Below, piece after piece: positions 43,501 through 52,071 of a stretch of DNA of 53,691 bases. The notes beneath the pieces are model-generated. The model made no database searches and was not told where the DNA came from. It was given only the letters and a program-made list of their open reading frames with translations. The position numbers and the translations under genes were made by a program. Each line of letters begins with the position of its first letter. Positions within the stretch are counted from its first letter, which is position 1. This DNA is from Bacillota bacterium (GTDB taxonomy: Bacteria > Bacillota > Clostridia > Christensenellales > SZUA-584), in contig JAEZHF010000069.1 of the NCBI GenBank assembly GCA_023416745.1, forward strand, positions 1 through 53,691, read 5' to 3'.

Positions 43501-46500
43501 CTTAAGACATGGCGCTTCTTCGAGCAATTCTCCGAGGAGACCGAATACTACTGGACGCCGGATAACTTCCAGCAGAACCCGGGCAAGGGTGTCGCCAAGC
43601 GCACGTCGCCCACCAACGTCGCCTATTCCATGGCCGCTACTGTCTGCGCGTTTGAGCTGGGCATCCTCACCAGCGCGGCGGCCATCAGACGCCTCAGCCG
43701 GTGCATTGAGGGCATTGAGAAAGCCCAAAAGTGGAAGGGGCACCTGTTTAACTGGTACGACATCACCAACTTGGAGCCGCTGGAGCCGCGCTACGTATCA
43801 TCCGTGGACAGCGGCAACCTGGCCTGCTATCTGATTGTTGTGGATGAAGCCCTGCGTGATATGCTGGGCAGCCCGCTGGCGGCAGGGATCGCGCAGGGGC
43901 TGGCGGTGGTTTCGCGGGCATCGCAGCAGGAAACGTCGTTTGTGATCAACGACGATGTGTTCAACGCGATGAGTTCGCTGGACTTGGTCGAAGGCACGGC
44001 CGGCAGCCCTCTCGCGGCGTATGCGGAGCACGCGATGGCGTTTCTGGAGCGGCATGCCGTGTGGGCGCGTGTGCTGGCCGCGTTTCCGTCCGGACAGCTG
44101 GCGCTGTATGCCGATGAAAACAAAGCGCTGCGGGAGAAGCTGCGGCATATCAGCGTGCGGGACTATGTGGAGGCTTTCCACGGTTTGCTGGAGACGCTGT
44201 CCGGCGTGATGGAAAAAGCATCGGTGCGCAAAGACAAGGAGGTGCTGGACTGGGTGCAGCGCATGGAAACAGCGCTGGGCGAAAGCTATGTGGCCTGCCG
44301 CCGCCTGACGCTGCGGGCGGGCCGGCTGGAACGGCGCATTGCCGAGCTGCTGGATGCGATGGACTTCGCCGAGCTGTATGATTCGGATGTAGGCTTGTTT
44401 TCCATCGGCTATTCCATCAGGCAGCAGGAACTGAGCAATACCCATTACGACCTGCTGGCCTCTGAAGCGCGGCAGACCAGCTTCATCGCCATTGCCAAGG
44501 GCGACGTGCCCGAAAAACACTGGTTCCGGCTGGGCAGGCCGCTGGCGGTGGCGGGGGAGAGCCGCGTGCTGCTCTCCTGGGGCGGCACGATGTTCGAATA
44601 CCTGATGCCGCTGCTCATCATGAAGAGCTACGACTATACGCTGTTGGGTGAAACCTACCGCTCGGTGGTGGAGATGCAGACCGCTTACGCGGAACAGCAC
44701 CGGCTGCCCTGGGGCATATCGGAATCCGGGTATTACGCGTTTGATCTGCAGATGAACTACCAGTACAAGGCGTTCGGTGTGCCGGGGCTGGGCATGAAAT
44801 CCGGTCTGGTGCGCGAAACGGTAATTTCTCCGTATGCCACCTGTCTTGCGCTGCAGGTGAAGCCGCGCGCGGCGCTCAGCAACCTGATGAGGCTGGAGAA
44901 GCTGGGGGCTTTCGGGCGCTACGGTTTTTTCGAAGCGGTCGACTATACGCACGAGCGGCTGCATAACGGCAAGAAGAAGCGTATCGTCAGAAGCTACATG
45001 GCGCATCATCAGGGCATGATACTGGCATCCATACTCAACGTGCTGACGGACGGACGGCTGCAGGAGCTGTTCCACCGCAACACCAGCGTCAAGGCCACCG
45101 AGCTGCTGCTCAAGGAGAAGGTGCCGCCGCGCAGCGTGACGATGGACTTCGGCGAAAAACCGCCTGAGAAGCAGGCGTTCGCGGAGGAGATTCGTGCTGT
45201 CCGCAGCTACACGTCGCTGACGCAGTATCCGGAGGCGCATTTCCTGTCCAACAACAGCTATACCGTGATGCTGACGCAATACGGCACCGGGTATTCATCG
45301 TTCCACGGCAACATGATCAGCCGCTGGGAGAGCGACGTGCTGCGCCGCGCGCCCGGCATCCATATCTACATCAAAGACACGGATACGGGGGCGGTATGGT
45401 CCGCGGCATTTTTGCCCACCTGCCTGCTGTCGGACAAAGACCGTGTGCATTTCGAGCCGCACAAGGCCACGTTTGTGCGCGAGGTGGCCGGAATCGAGAC
45501 GACGCTGGAGGTGTGCGTATCGCCTGAGTGCAACATGGAGATCAGGAGCCTCGGGATTCGCAACAACGGTGAGAGAACCGCAAAGCTGGCGGTAACCTGC
45601 GCGTTTACGCCCGCGCTGTGCACCGAGCGGGACTTTGTGGCGCACCCTGCCTTCGCCGAGCTGTTCGTGGAGACGCACGCGCACCCGGACAAGGCGATGG
45701 TGACAGCCGTCCGCCGGGGCAAAACGCTGTGCTGCGCCGTCAAGGCGCTGTCGGGCGGCCCCGTGGAACTGATGACGGACCGCACCTACATATTCGGACG
45801 TCGCAACGTATTCGGCCCGCCCGCCTGCCTGGCGTCGCCCGAGTCCGAGCGTGATGTGGCGCGCGCCGCGGGTATTCGGTGCAGCGTGACGGCGGAGACG
45901 GGAAAGAGTGCCGAGGTGTCCTTCCTTATTGCCGCGGGGGATGGGTTGGAGGCGGTGGAGGGCTGCCTGTCCGGCGTTTCGGGCGCGGAGGACGTGCGCC
46001 GCGTGTTCCATCTGGCGTGGACACACGCGCAGGTGGAGATGCGCTACCTCAAGCTGGAGGGTGCGCAAGCCAGTTTGTTCCAACGCATCGCTTCGCGCAC
46101 CGTGATCCGCATTCCCTCAGCCTGCGGGGCCGCCGGAGAACCGAAAGGGATTGAGACGCTGTGGAAGTTCGGGCTGTCGGGTGACTTGCCCATCATATAC
46201 ATGAGCGCATGCGGCGACGACAGCATGCCGGGCGTCAAAGTCATCGCCAAGGCGCAGGAGTTCCTGAGCCTCAAAGGCCTGCCTGCCGACCTTGTTATCG
46301 TCTACAACGGCGGCGGTGCGTACCTGTGCCCGCTGCGGGACAAGCTGGCCGAGCTGGCGCAGGCGGCATCCGGGCGTCCCTACAACCGCATCACGGCCCT
46401 GTCCGGTGAGCACATCAGCGAAGACGACAACGCCACGCTGATGGCTGCGGCCTGTCTGGTGCTGGACGGCCGTAAGCCGCTCGAGCCGCAGCTCAAGGTG

Positions 46501-48918
46501 TTTGCCGTGCAGCGCGCCTATGCCGTGTTCGGGCGGAGCGCGGCGGTGGAGCGCGCGCATGTGCCGCGGCAGCTCAAAGCCTTCGACAACGGGCAGGGCG
46601 GATACTTGAACAAGGGCATGGAATACTGCATCGACGTGGGTAGCCGTGCGCCGCTGCCGTGGAGCAACCTGCTGGTGGGCGAGAAGCTGGGCAGTCTGGT
46701 CAGTGCGGGCGGCGGCGGGTACACATGGGCGGAAAACGCCCGCATGACGCGGCTGACGCCGTTCCGCAACGACGCGCTGACGGACGTGCCGGGCGAGGGC
46801 GTGCTGGTGCGCTGCGATAAGACGGGTCTGTCGTTCAGCGCCGCGCCCGACCAGTATGCAAAAGGCCGTTACCGCGTGATCCACAGCTTCGGGTATACCA
46901 CGTTCGAACGGTTCGGTGGCGTGGATACGCAGCTGACATTTTTCGTGGACCCGCAGTTGCCGCTCAAAACGGGGCTGCTGAGGCTGACGAACAACACGGA
47001 CAGCGAGCAGGCGCTCTCCGTGTACTATTACGCCGAGCCGGTGCTGGCGGCCACGGTGGCCAGCGGTATCCGCACACGGATGGAGAACGGGCGGCTGCAG
47101 GCGGCATCGCCGTTCGGGGAGGCGGGCAAGGCCATGTTCATCGCGATGCCGGGGGAGGACACGCGCCATACCGGTTCCGCCTACGAGTTCTTCGGTGTGC
47201 CGGGCTACAACATCTGGCCCGAGGCGCTCAAGGTGGCGGAACTCTCGGACAGCGATGGCTGCGGCTCCACGCTGCTGGCATTGCAGACACATGTCACCCT
47301 CCGACCGGGCGAACAGAGGTCGGTGCAGCTGCTGATGGGCTACGGCGATGCATGCGCAGCAGAAACGATGATGACGCAGGCCGGATCGGTGAATACAGCG
47401 GAGCGGCTGCAAGCCGTACAGGCGCACTGGCAGCGGCTGGTGGGCGGCGTGCGGGTGTCCACTTCTGCCAAGTCGTTCGATACGCTGGTGAACGGCTGGC
47501 TGCTGTATCAGACTTATACCTCGCGCCTGATGGGGCGCACCGGTTACTACCAGTCAGGCGGCGCGTACGGCTTCCGCGACCAGCTGCAGGATGTGCTGGC
47601 GCTGGCGTATACCAACCCCGCAATCACGCGGGCGCACATACTCAAATGCGCGGAGCGTCAGTTCATCGAGGGTGATGTGCTCCACTGGTGGCATGAGCCG
47701 ATGAGCGGCGTGCGGACCCGCATCACGGACGACAAGCTGTTCCTGCCTTATGTGGCCTGCGAGTACGAACGCATCACGGGCGATGCGGGCATATTCGACG
47801 AGCAGACCGCCTACCTTGTCAGCAAGCCGATACCCCAGGGGCGTCACGATTTGTATGAGGCGTTCTGCATCGGCGATGTACGCGAAACGCTGTTCATGCA
47901 CTGCGTCCGCGCAATCGATTCGGTGGGCTTTGGCGAGCATGGCCTGCCGCTGATGGGCACGGGAGACTGGAACGACGGCATGGACGCCGTGGGCGAGGGC
48001 GGCAAGGGCGAAAGCGTCTGGCTGGCGTTTTTCCTCGCGGAGGTGCTGCGGCTGTTCATCGACCTGTGCCGCCTGCGCGGCGAGCCCGGCTGGGCGGAGA
48101 AATACAGGCAGCTGCGCGATTCTCTCCGGCACAGCATCGAGGACAACGCCTGGGAAGGTGAATGGTATGCGCGGGCGTTCTTTGACGACGGCACGCCGCT
48201 GGGCAGCCGTACGTCACCCGAGTGCCGCATCGATCTGGTGTCGCAGGCGTGGGCAGTGCTGTCCGGCGCGGAGCGCGCCCGCCGCGCCTATGACGCCGCC
48301 GCTGACGAGCTGGTGATGCGCGACGAGGGCGTGATCCGCCTGCTTGCACCGCCGTTTGACAAATGGGACAAGAACCCCGGTTATATCAAGAACTATCTGC
48401 CCGGTGTGCGCGAAAACGGCGGACAATACAGCCACGCGGCGGCATGGTTCGTGATCGCGGCGTCGAAACTGCGTCTCAAGCAGGATGCTTTGTCGCTGTT
48501 CCAGCTGATGAACCCCATCAATCACACGCGCACGCCCGCCGGTGTGGAGAAGTATAAGGGCGAACCGTATGTGATGGCGGCGGATGTCTATTACACGGAG
48601 GAGCATAAAGGGCGCGCCGGGTGGACATGGTATACCGGAACGGCGGGTTGGATGTATCAGGCGGCGGTCTTTCACCTGCTCGGCATGCGCATCGAGCGCG
48701 GTGTGCTGACAGTCAACCCCTGCGTGCCGGATGATTTCGGCGCATACACCATTGAATATGAGCAGCGCACCGGTGTGAAATATGTCATCGAGGTTGAACT
48801 GACGCCCGGCTATGAGGGAGACGCCTGGCTGAGCTTTGAGGGCGCAGAACGCGTCAAATCGCTGCTGCTTGATAAGCCGCAAGGTATTCATAGAATATTC
48901 GCTTGTTGGCAGCCATAG
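40594..48918 (+). CDS. Cyclic beta-1,2-glucan synthase (NdvB/ChvB-like, GT84 plus GH94)
   Basis: A 2774-residue multidomain membrane enzyme that makes, cyclises and trims beta-1,2-glucan. Order: N-terminal region; membrane helices (about 375-430); a GT84 glycosyltransferase domain with D587-A-D589 and ERQHRW (to W736); further helices (about 785-960); a glucoamylase-like domain with WGISESGYYAFDLQMNYQYKA from about 1372; and a C-terminal phosphorylase-like GH94 module with GTGDWNDGMD, catalytic Asp at about D2461. The start at 40594 follows GGAGGG; an in-frame ATG at 40474 lies in the RNase P RNA. It stands alone, without other polysaccharide genes. Assignment to family is strong; whether the product is cyclic, and its size, is inferred. 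Confidence 0.88.
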   Translation: MQRKNGITVSDDLTLSWQELLEYARQLSLSDKVAVKKADSRHFGLAEERRRVEAAFSAARQRKHAGDELPPLAEWFYDNRFLFIEQIRQIELDKHSYRLPHMLGGRWAHQPRCLMLATVLLRHSAYRISPEHIQEFLEAFQQDTGLDSGELWAFVDMLKIALLRAVSSLARQCAAILKLWQLADRFCERASQDTGSMDALLAEYKSYLTNAVFVERVMVLLRESPHQAAVAERLNIRLSVRNLTVERLVKQAHAVQAKSILNISNAIASLRTLAKVNFEPIFENVSLVHRFLSAVTGYTGMDYDSRERYRRGVTAIAQWIQASEPAVARAAVELAARDGVHVGAFILGDRRDALMRALGGIPIRARLDEFIRRHMLLLYAGGAALSTVVSAGLLNIPLFLHHPPIYGILGIIISLIPIYTVAVTVSNRLMTLFIEPAFLPKMAMKDGLTEECATMVVIPALVTGLDDGAELMEKMEVYFAANQQPHLYMTLLSDFKEDKNEIAAYDEEIIEEMEQRAASLNQKYGRPIFFYAQRKRTRIAENGRFGGRERKRGALLDFCTLLTGGSDAFTHVTQGLPPAVKYVITLDADTALSRDAVIKMVGAMEHPLHRPEVDERTNTVRRGYGIMQPRIGVDVVNSAKSRLSLVFSGKGGLDTYASAASDVYQDGFGTGIFTGKGIFNLSVYMQVLQGAFPDNRILSHDLLEGSYLRCALLSDVVLMDGCPSRYIAWEERQHRWTRGDWQLMPWLGGRVCTKNGRVKNPLSGLAKYQIFDNLRRSLTVPLSFAVILLSQTAFYSSAFFWFVSGILPLFIDAILDFVYRMLTLLRNTGKGTTFKDIWYETRTLFELSFYRFAFLPYETYRMLDAIVRTLVRVCFTHKRLLQWVTAAEGDKNARDGAVYHWRRMAAAPALAVVLYVLSVLSTHSFSPVAFGIFALWFFAPAIAHAISRPRRVRHHELDPAEKRYLEDIALKTWRFFEQFSEETEYYWTPDNFQQNPGKGVAKRTSPTNVAYSMAATVCAFELGILTSAAAIRRLSRCIEGIEKAQKWKGHLFNWYDITNLEPLEPRYVSSVDSGNLACYLIVVDEALRDMLGSPLAAGIAQGLAVVSRASQQETSFVINDDVFNAMSSLDLVEGTAGSPLAAYAEHAMAFLERHAVWARVLAAFPSGQLALYADENKALREKLRHISVRDYVEAFHGLLETLSGVMEKASVRKDKEVLDWVQRMETALGESYVACRRLTLRAGRLERRIAELLDAMDFAELYDSDVGLFSIGYSIRQQELSNTHYDLLASEARQTSFIAIAKGDVPEKHWFRLGRPLAVAGESRVLLSWGGTMFEYLMPLLIMKSYDYTLLGETYRSVVEMQTAYAEQHRLPWGISESGYYAFDLQMNYQYKAFGVPGLGMKSGLVRETVISPYATCLALQVKPRAALSNLMRLEKLGAFGRYGFFEAVDYTHERLHNGKKKRIVRSYMAHHQGMILASILNVLTDGRLQELFHRNTSVKATELLLKEKVPPRSVTMDFGEKPPEKQAFAEEIRAVRSYTSLTQYPEAHFLSNNSYTVMLTQYGTGYSSFHGNMISRWESDVLRRAPGIHIYIKDTDTGAVWSAAFLPTCLLSDKDRVHFEPHKATFVREVAGIETTLEVCVSPECNMEIRSLGIRNNGERTAKLAVTCAFTPALCTERDFVAHPAFAELFVETHAHPDKAMVTAVRRGKTLCCAVKALSGGPVELMTDRTYIFGRRNVFGPPACLASPESERDVARAAGIRCSVTAETGKSAEVSFLIAAGDGLEAVEGCLSGVSGAEDVRRVFHLAWTHAQVEMRYLKLEGAQASLFQRIASRTVIRIPSACGAAGEPKGIETLWKFGLSGDLPIIYMSACGDDSMPGVKVIAKAQEFLSLKGLPADLVIVYNGGGAYLCPLRDKLAELAQAASGRPYNRITALSGEHISEDDNATLMAAACLVLDGRKPLEPQLKVFAVQRAYAVFGRSAAVERAHVPRQLKAFDNGQGGYLNKGMEYCIDVGSRAPLPWSNLLVGEKLGSLVSAGGGGYTWAENARMTRLTPFRNDALTDVPGEGVLVRCDKTGLSFSAAPDQYAKGRYRVIHSFGYTTFERFGGVDTQLTFFVDPQLPLKTGLLRLTNNTDSEQALSVYYYAEPVLAATVASGIRTRMENGRLQAASPFGEAGKAMFIAMPGEDTRHTGSAYEFFGVPGYNIWPEALKVAELSDSDGCGSTLLALQTHVTLRPGEQRSVQLLMGYGDACAAETMMTQAGSVNTAERLQAVQAHWQRLVGGVRVSTSAKSFDTLVNGWLLYQTYTSRLMGRTGYYQSGGAYGFRDQLQDVLALAYTNPAITRAHILKCAERQFIEGDVLHWWHEPMSGVRTRITDDKLFLPYVACEYERITGDAGIFDEQTAYLVSKPIPQGRHDLYEAFCIGDVRETLFMHCVRAIDSVGFGEHGLPLMGTGDWNDGMDAVGEGGKGESVWLAFFLAEVLRLFIDLCRLRGEPGWAEKYRQLRDSLRHSIEDNAWEGEWYARAFFDDGTPLGSRTSPECRIDLVSQAWAVLSGAERARRAYDAAADELVMRDEGVIRLLAPPFDKWDKNPGYIKNYLPGVRENGGQYSHAAAWFVIAASKLRLKQDALSLFQLMNPINHTRTPAGVEKYKGEPYVMAADVYYTEEHKGRAGWTWYTGTAGWMYQAAVFHLLGMRIERGVLTVNPCVPDDFGAYTIEYEQRTGVKYVIEVELTPGYEGDAWLSFEGAERVKSLLLDKPQGIHRIFACWQP

Positions 48919-48938
48919 ACAGGTGATATACTCACATC

Positions 48939-51080
48939 ATGATTAATTATGAATTTCTGCCGATGTCGCGCGATGAAATGGTCGCGCGTCAAATCGGCCA
49001 GCTGGATTTTATTGTGGTGACGCCCGACGCATATGTGGACCACCCGTCCTTTGCCGCGGCCATCATCGGACGATATGTGGAAAGCTTAGGATACAGTGTG
49101 GGCGTGATATCCCAGCCGGATTGGGAGTCGGCAGACGACTTTCTGCGCCTTGGTGCGCCGCGCTATGCCTTTTTGCTGAGCGGCGGCAACATCGACGGCA
49201 TCGTCAACATGTATACCGCGTCAAAAAGGAAACGAAGCGAGGATGCGTATTCGCCGGGCGGTAAGGCGGGTCGGCGTCCCGCACGGCCCACCATCGCGTA
49301 CACCGCAAGGCTCAAGCAGGCGTATCGTGACATCCCTGTGATTATCGGCGGCGTGGAGGCATCCAACCGCCGCTTTGCCCATTACGATTATTACGAAGAC
49401 AAGGTGCGCCGCTCGTATCTCGTTGATTCCAAGGCGGACATGCTGGTATACGGCATGGGCGAGAAGCCGCTGGCTGAAATTTGCGCACGCCTCAAAGACG
49501 GTGAAAGCATCCGCGATATGACCGGTGTGCGGGGCACCTGCTGTATCAGCGCGTCCGTGCCCGAAGGGGCGACGCGGCTGCCCTCATTCGAGGACCTTGT
49601 CGAGAACAAGAAGGACTTCGCGGACGCATGCCGGCTCATCCACCTCAACACGATACCGCGCGGCAAAACGCTGGCGCAGAAGCACGGCGACCGGTATGTC
49701 GTCCAGTATCCGCCAATGCCGCCGCTGTCCACGCCCGAGATGGACGCGATATACGGCCTTCCCTTCGTGCGGCGCGCGCATCCGTCATATACGGAGCCTG
49801 TTCCGGCGCTGTCCGAGGTGCAGTTCGGGCTGGTCACGGTGCGGGGCTGCCCCGGCCAGTGCGCGTTCTGCTCCATTTCCGCGCATCAGGGCAAGCGCAT
49901 ACAGAAGCGTTCCAAGCGGTCCATCGTGGAGGAAACGAAGCGGATGGCGCAGATGCCCGAATTCAAGGGGGTTATCTCCGACGTGGGCGGACCCACCGCC
50001 AACTTCTACGACGCCGTATGCACCGCGAGAAACTCCGAGTCGTGTACGCGCAGCTGCCTGACACCCAAATTATGCCCGAACCTCAAGGTGAGCCACAAGG
50101 GGCTATGCGAGGTGCTGGATGCGGTCGAGCGCGTGGACGGCGTGCGGCGCGTGTTTATTCGTTCCGGCCTGCGGTTCGACTACATCATGGCGGACCGGGA
50201 TAACCATTTCTTCGAGCGGCTGGTGAAAAAGCACGTGAGCGGGCAGCTCAAAGTTGCGCCCGAGCATGTGAACGACGAGGTGCTCCGGCTGATGAACAAG
50301 CCGCAATATGCCGTCTATGAAAAGTTTGCGCAGCGTTTCCATGGCGCCACCCGGCGTGCGGACAAGCCGCAGTATCTGCTTCCTTATTATATATCCTCCC
50401 ACCCCGGCAGCACGCTGAATCATGCGATAGAGCTGGCGCTGTCCATAAAGCGGCAAGGCTTTGTGCCTGAACAGGTGCAGGATTTTTACCCGACGCCGGG
50501 TACGATATCCACCTGCATGTATCATACGGAGCACGATCCGCTGACAGGCAAACCGGTGTATGTCGCCAAAACGCAAAAGGAAAAATCCATGCAGCGGGCG
50601 CTGCTGCAGTTCGACCAGCGCAAAAACTGGCCGCTGATCCGCGAGGCGCTGAAAGCCGCGGACAGGGAAGACCTGATCGGGCCGGAGCGAAGCTGCCTGG
50701 TGCCGGGTGATACCGGACAGCGGGATGCGCGCCCGTACAGAAGCAAGCCTCGTGAACAGTCCCGGGAACGATTGGAAGGCGGCAGGCCGCCCAGGCCGGC
50801 AGGCAAAACCGGGAAGGAAGCTGGCGGGAGAAAGAGCAGCTCACCCGCGAAGAGCGGCGCCTCCGCGAAGAGCGGCACAACCGTGAAGAGAGGCACATCC
50901 GCGAAGAGCGGCACATCCGTGAAGAGCGGCACATCCGTGAAGAGCGGCACATCCGCGAAGGGCGGTGCGTCTGCGAAGGGCAGCCCTGCGAAAGCGGAAG
51001 TGAGGAGAGCGGAAGTGAAGAGAGCGGGGAAGGCCTCAACCGGCACAAACGCGCCTGGCAGAAAGGGAGCGGGAAGATAA
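48939..51080 (+). CDS. YgiQ-family radical SAM protein with repetitive C-terminal tail
   Basis: A 713-residue radical SAM enzyme of unknown reaction (UPF0313/YgiQ). The N-terminal domain has DFIVVTPDAYVDHPSF and GGVEASNRRFAHYDYY, the cluster motif is C304-PGQ-C308-AF-C311, and QYLLPYYISSHPG and QDFYPTPGTISTCMYHTE are family signatures. After about residue 600 it becomes a low-complexity basic tail with six-residue units such as AKSGTS/VKSGTS, about eight copies from about 50833 to 50990. The start ATG has only AGGTGA 12 bases upstream, and TATACT lies just before it. The tail may bind nucleic acid or be disordered. Confidence 0.88.
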   Translation: MINYEFLPMSRDEMVARQIGQLDFIVVTPDAYVDHPSFAAAIIGRYVESLGYSVGVISQPDWESADDFLRLGAPRYAFLLSGGNIDGIVNMYTASKRKRSEDAYSPGGKAGRRPARPTIAYTARLKQAYRDIPVIIGGVEASNRRFAHYDYYEDKVRRSYLVDSKADMLVYGMGEKPLAEICARLKDGESIRDMTGVRGTCCISASVPEGATRLPSFEDLVENKKDFADACRLIHLNTIPRGKTLAQKHGDRYVVQYPPMPPLSTPEMDAIYGLPFVRRAHPSYTEPVPALSEVQFGLVTVRGCPGQCAFCSISAHQGKRIQKRSKRSIVEETKRMAQMPEFKGVISDVGGPTANFYDAVCTARNSESCTRSCLTPKLCPNLKVSHKGLCEVLDAVERVDGVRRVFIRSGLRFDYIMADRDNHFFERLVKKHVSGQLKVAPEHVNDEVLRLMNKPQYAVYEKFAQRFHGATRRADKPQYLLPYYISSHPGSTLNHAIELALSIKRQGFVPEQVQDFYPTPGTISTCMYHTEHDPLTGKPVYVAKTQKEKSMQRALLQFDQRKNWPLIREALKAADREDLIGPERSCLVPGDTGQRDARPYRSKPREQSRERLEGGRPPRPAGKTGKEAGGRKSSSPAKSGASAKSGTTVKRGTSAKSGTSVKSGTSVKSGTSAKGGASAKGSPAKAEVRRAEVKRAGKASTGTNAPGRKGAGR
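50848..50990 (+). repeat. 18-base tandem repeats in the end of the ygiQ-type gene
   Basis: About eight direct copies of an 18-base unit close to GCGAAGAGCGGCACATCC, with copies differing at a few positions. The period is a multiple of three, so copy-number change keeps the frame. Confidence 0.75.
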
Positions 51081-51295
51081 TCTGCGTGCTGCACAGCGCT
51101 GTCGCAGCCTGCAGCTTTGGTTCGATACCGTGATACCAGAGGTCTGCGTGGCGTCGTTTATCGCGCTGGGGCATGAATTCGCGCTGGCGTATTTCAAAAA
51201 CGTGTTGGGCTACGACCTCATTTCCAGTCATGAAATGCGAAGCTGCTGTGGTTAAACTGTCTGTAATAACTTTCATTTTATTAATTTGTATATTG

Positions 51296-51304
51296 TGGTA
51301 TAAT
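51296..51304 (+). promoter_or_regulatory. Extended -10 promoter of the two-component operon
   Basis: TGGTATAAT is a perfect extended -10 element 32 bases before the response-regulator ATG; the -35 region holds only TTTATT at 16 bases. Confidence 0.6.
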
Positions 51305-51335
51305 AGTTCACATCACGGACAAGGAGTGCAGGCTA

Positions 51336-52025
51336 ATGAAGAGAATTCTGATCGTCGACGATGAACCCAGTCTGATAAAAGGGCTCCGGTTCAATTTGGA
51401 ACAGCAGGACGGCTATCTGGTGGACGAAGCGCTGGATGGGGAACAGGCGCTGGATATGTTCGCCGCGGGCAAATATGATCTGATATTGCTGGATCTGATG
51501 CTGCCCAAGATAGACGGCATGGAAGTCTGCCAGCGTATCCGCAGCGTCTCCAATGTGCCCATTGTCATGCTGACGGCCAAGGACGACGACATGGATAAGA
51601 TCATGGGCCTTGAATTCGGCGCGGACGATTATATGACCAAACCGTTCAACATGCTGGAGCTAAAAGCACGCATCAAGACGATTTTCCGGCGCGTGGAAGG
51701 CACGGAAAAAGCGCGTGAGCCGCAGGTGCTGCGCGCCCGCAACATGACGGTGAACCTCGAGAACAGAAGCGTGGAGATAGACGGCAACGAGGTGGCGCTC
51801 ACAGCCAAGGAGTTCGACCTGCTGCAACTGTTCATCACCAATAAGGGCAAGGTCTACGACCGCGAGAAGCTGTTGGAGCTGATCTGGAAATATGAATATC
51901 TGGGCGATCTGCGCACCGTGGACGTGCACATCCGCCGGCTGCGCGAAAAGATTGAGCATAATCCGGCTAAGCCCGAGTTCATCATGACGAAATGGGGAGT
52001 GGGATACTATTTCTCGGATAAATAA
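51336..52025 (+). CDS. OmpR/PhoB-family response regulator
   Basis: A 229-residue DNA-binding regulator. The receiver shows D8-D9, phospho-acceptor D53 (LILLDLMLP), T80 and K102 (MTKPF); the C-terminal winged helix has VALTAKEFDLLQLFITNKGKV, DLRTVDVHIRRLREKIE and ITKWGVGYYF-type ending. AAGGAGTG precedes the ATG. The stop codon lies within the probable start of the histidine kinase, so the pair is coupled. The stimulus and targets cannot be told. Confidence 0.93.
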   Translation: MKRILIVDDEPSLIKGLRFNLEQQDGYLVDEALDGEQALDMFAAGKYDLILLDLMLPKIDGMEVCQRIRSVSNVPIVMLTAKDDDMDKIMGLEFGADDYMTKPFNMLELKARIKTIFRRVEGTEKAREPQVLRARNMTVNLENRSVEIDGNEVALTAKEFDLLQLFITNKGKVYDREKLLELIWKYEYLGDLRTVDVHIRRLREKIEHNPAKPEFIMTKWGVGYYFSDK

Positions 52026-52071
52026 TATCTTTTATTCGATCCGGTGGCGGTTCGTACTGATCAATCTCGCG

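Noticed and set aside
51019..51256. Open frame between the ygiQ-type gene and the response regulator
   Set aside because: The frame is open for about 79 codons and its end reads like a protein, but it has no usable start codon or ribosome site and no family I recognise; kept only as intergenic sequence.
50248..51276. 342-codon minus-strand frame over the repetitive tail
   Set aside because: Composition is set by the 18-base repeat (Ser/Arg/Cys-rich units) and it lies opposite a solid radical SAM gene.
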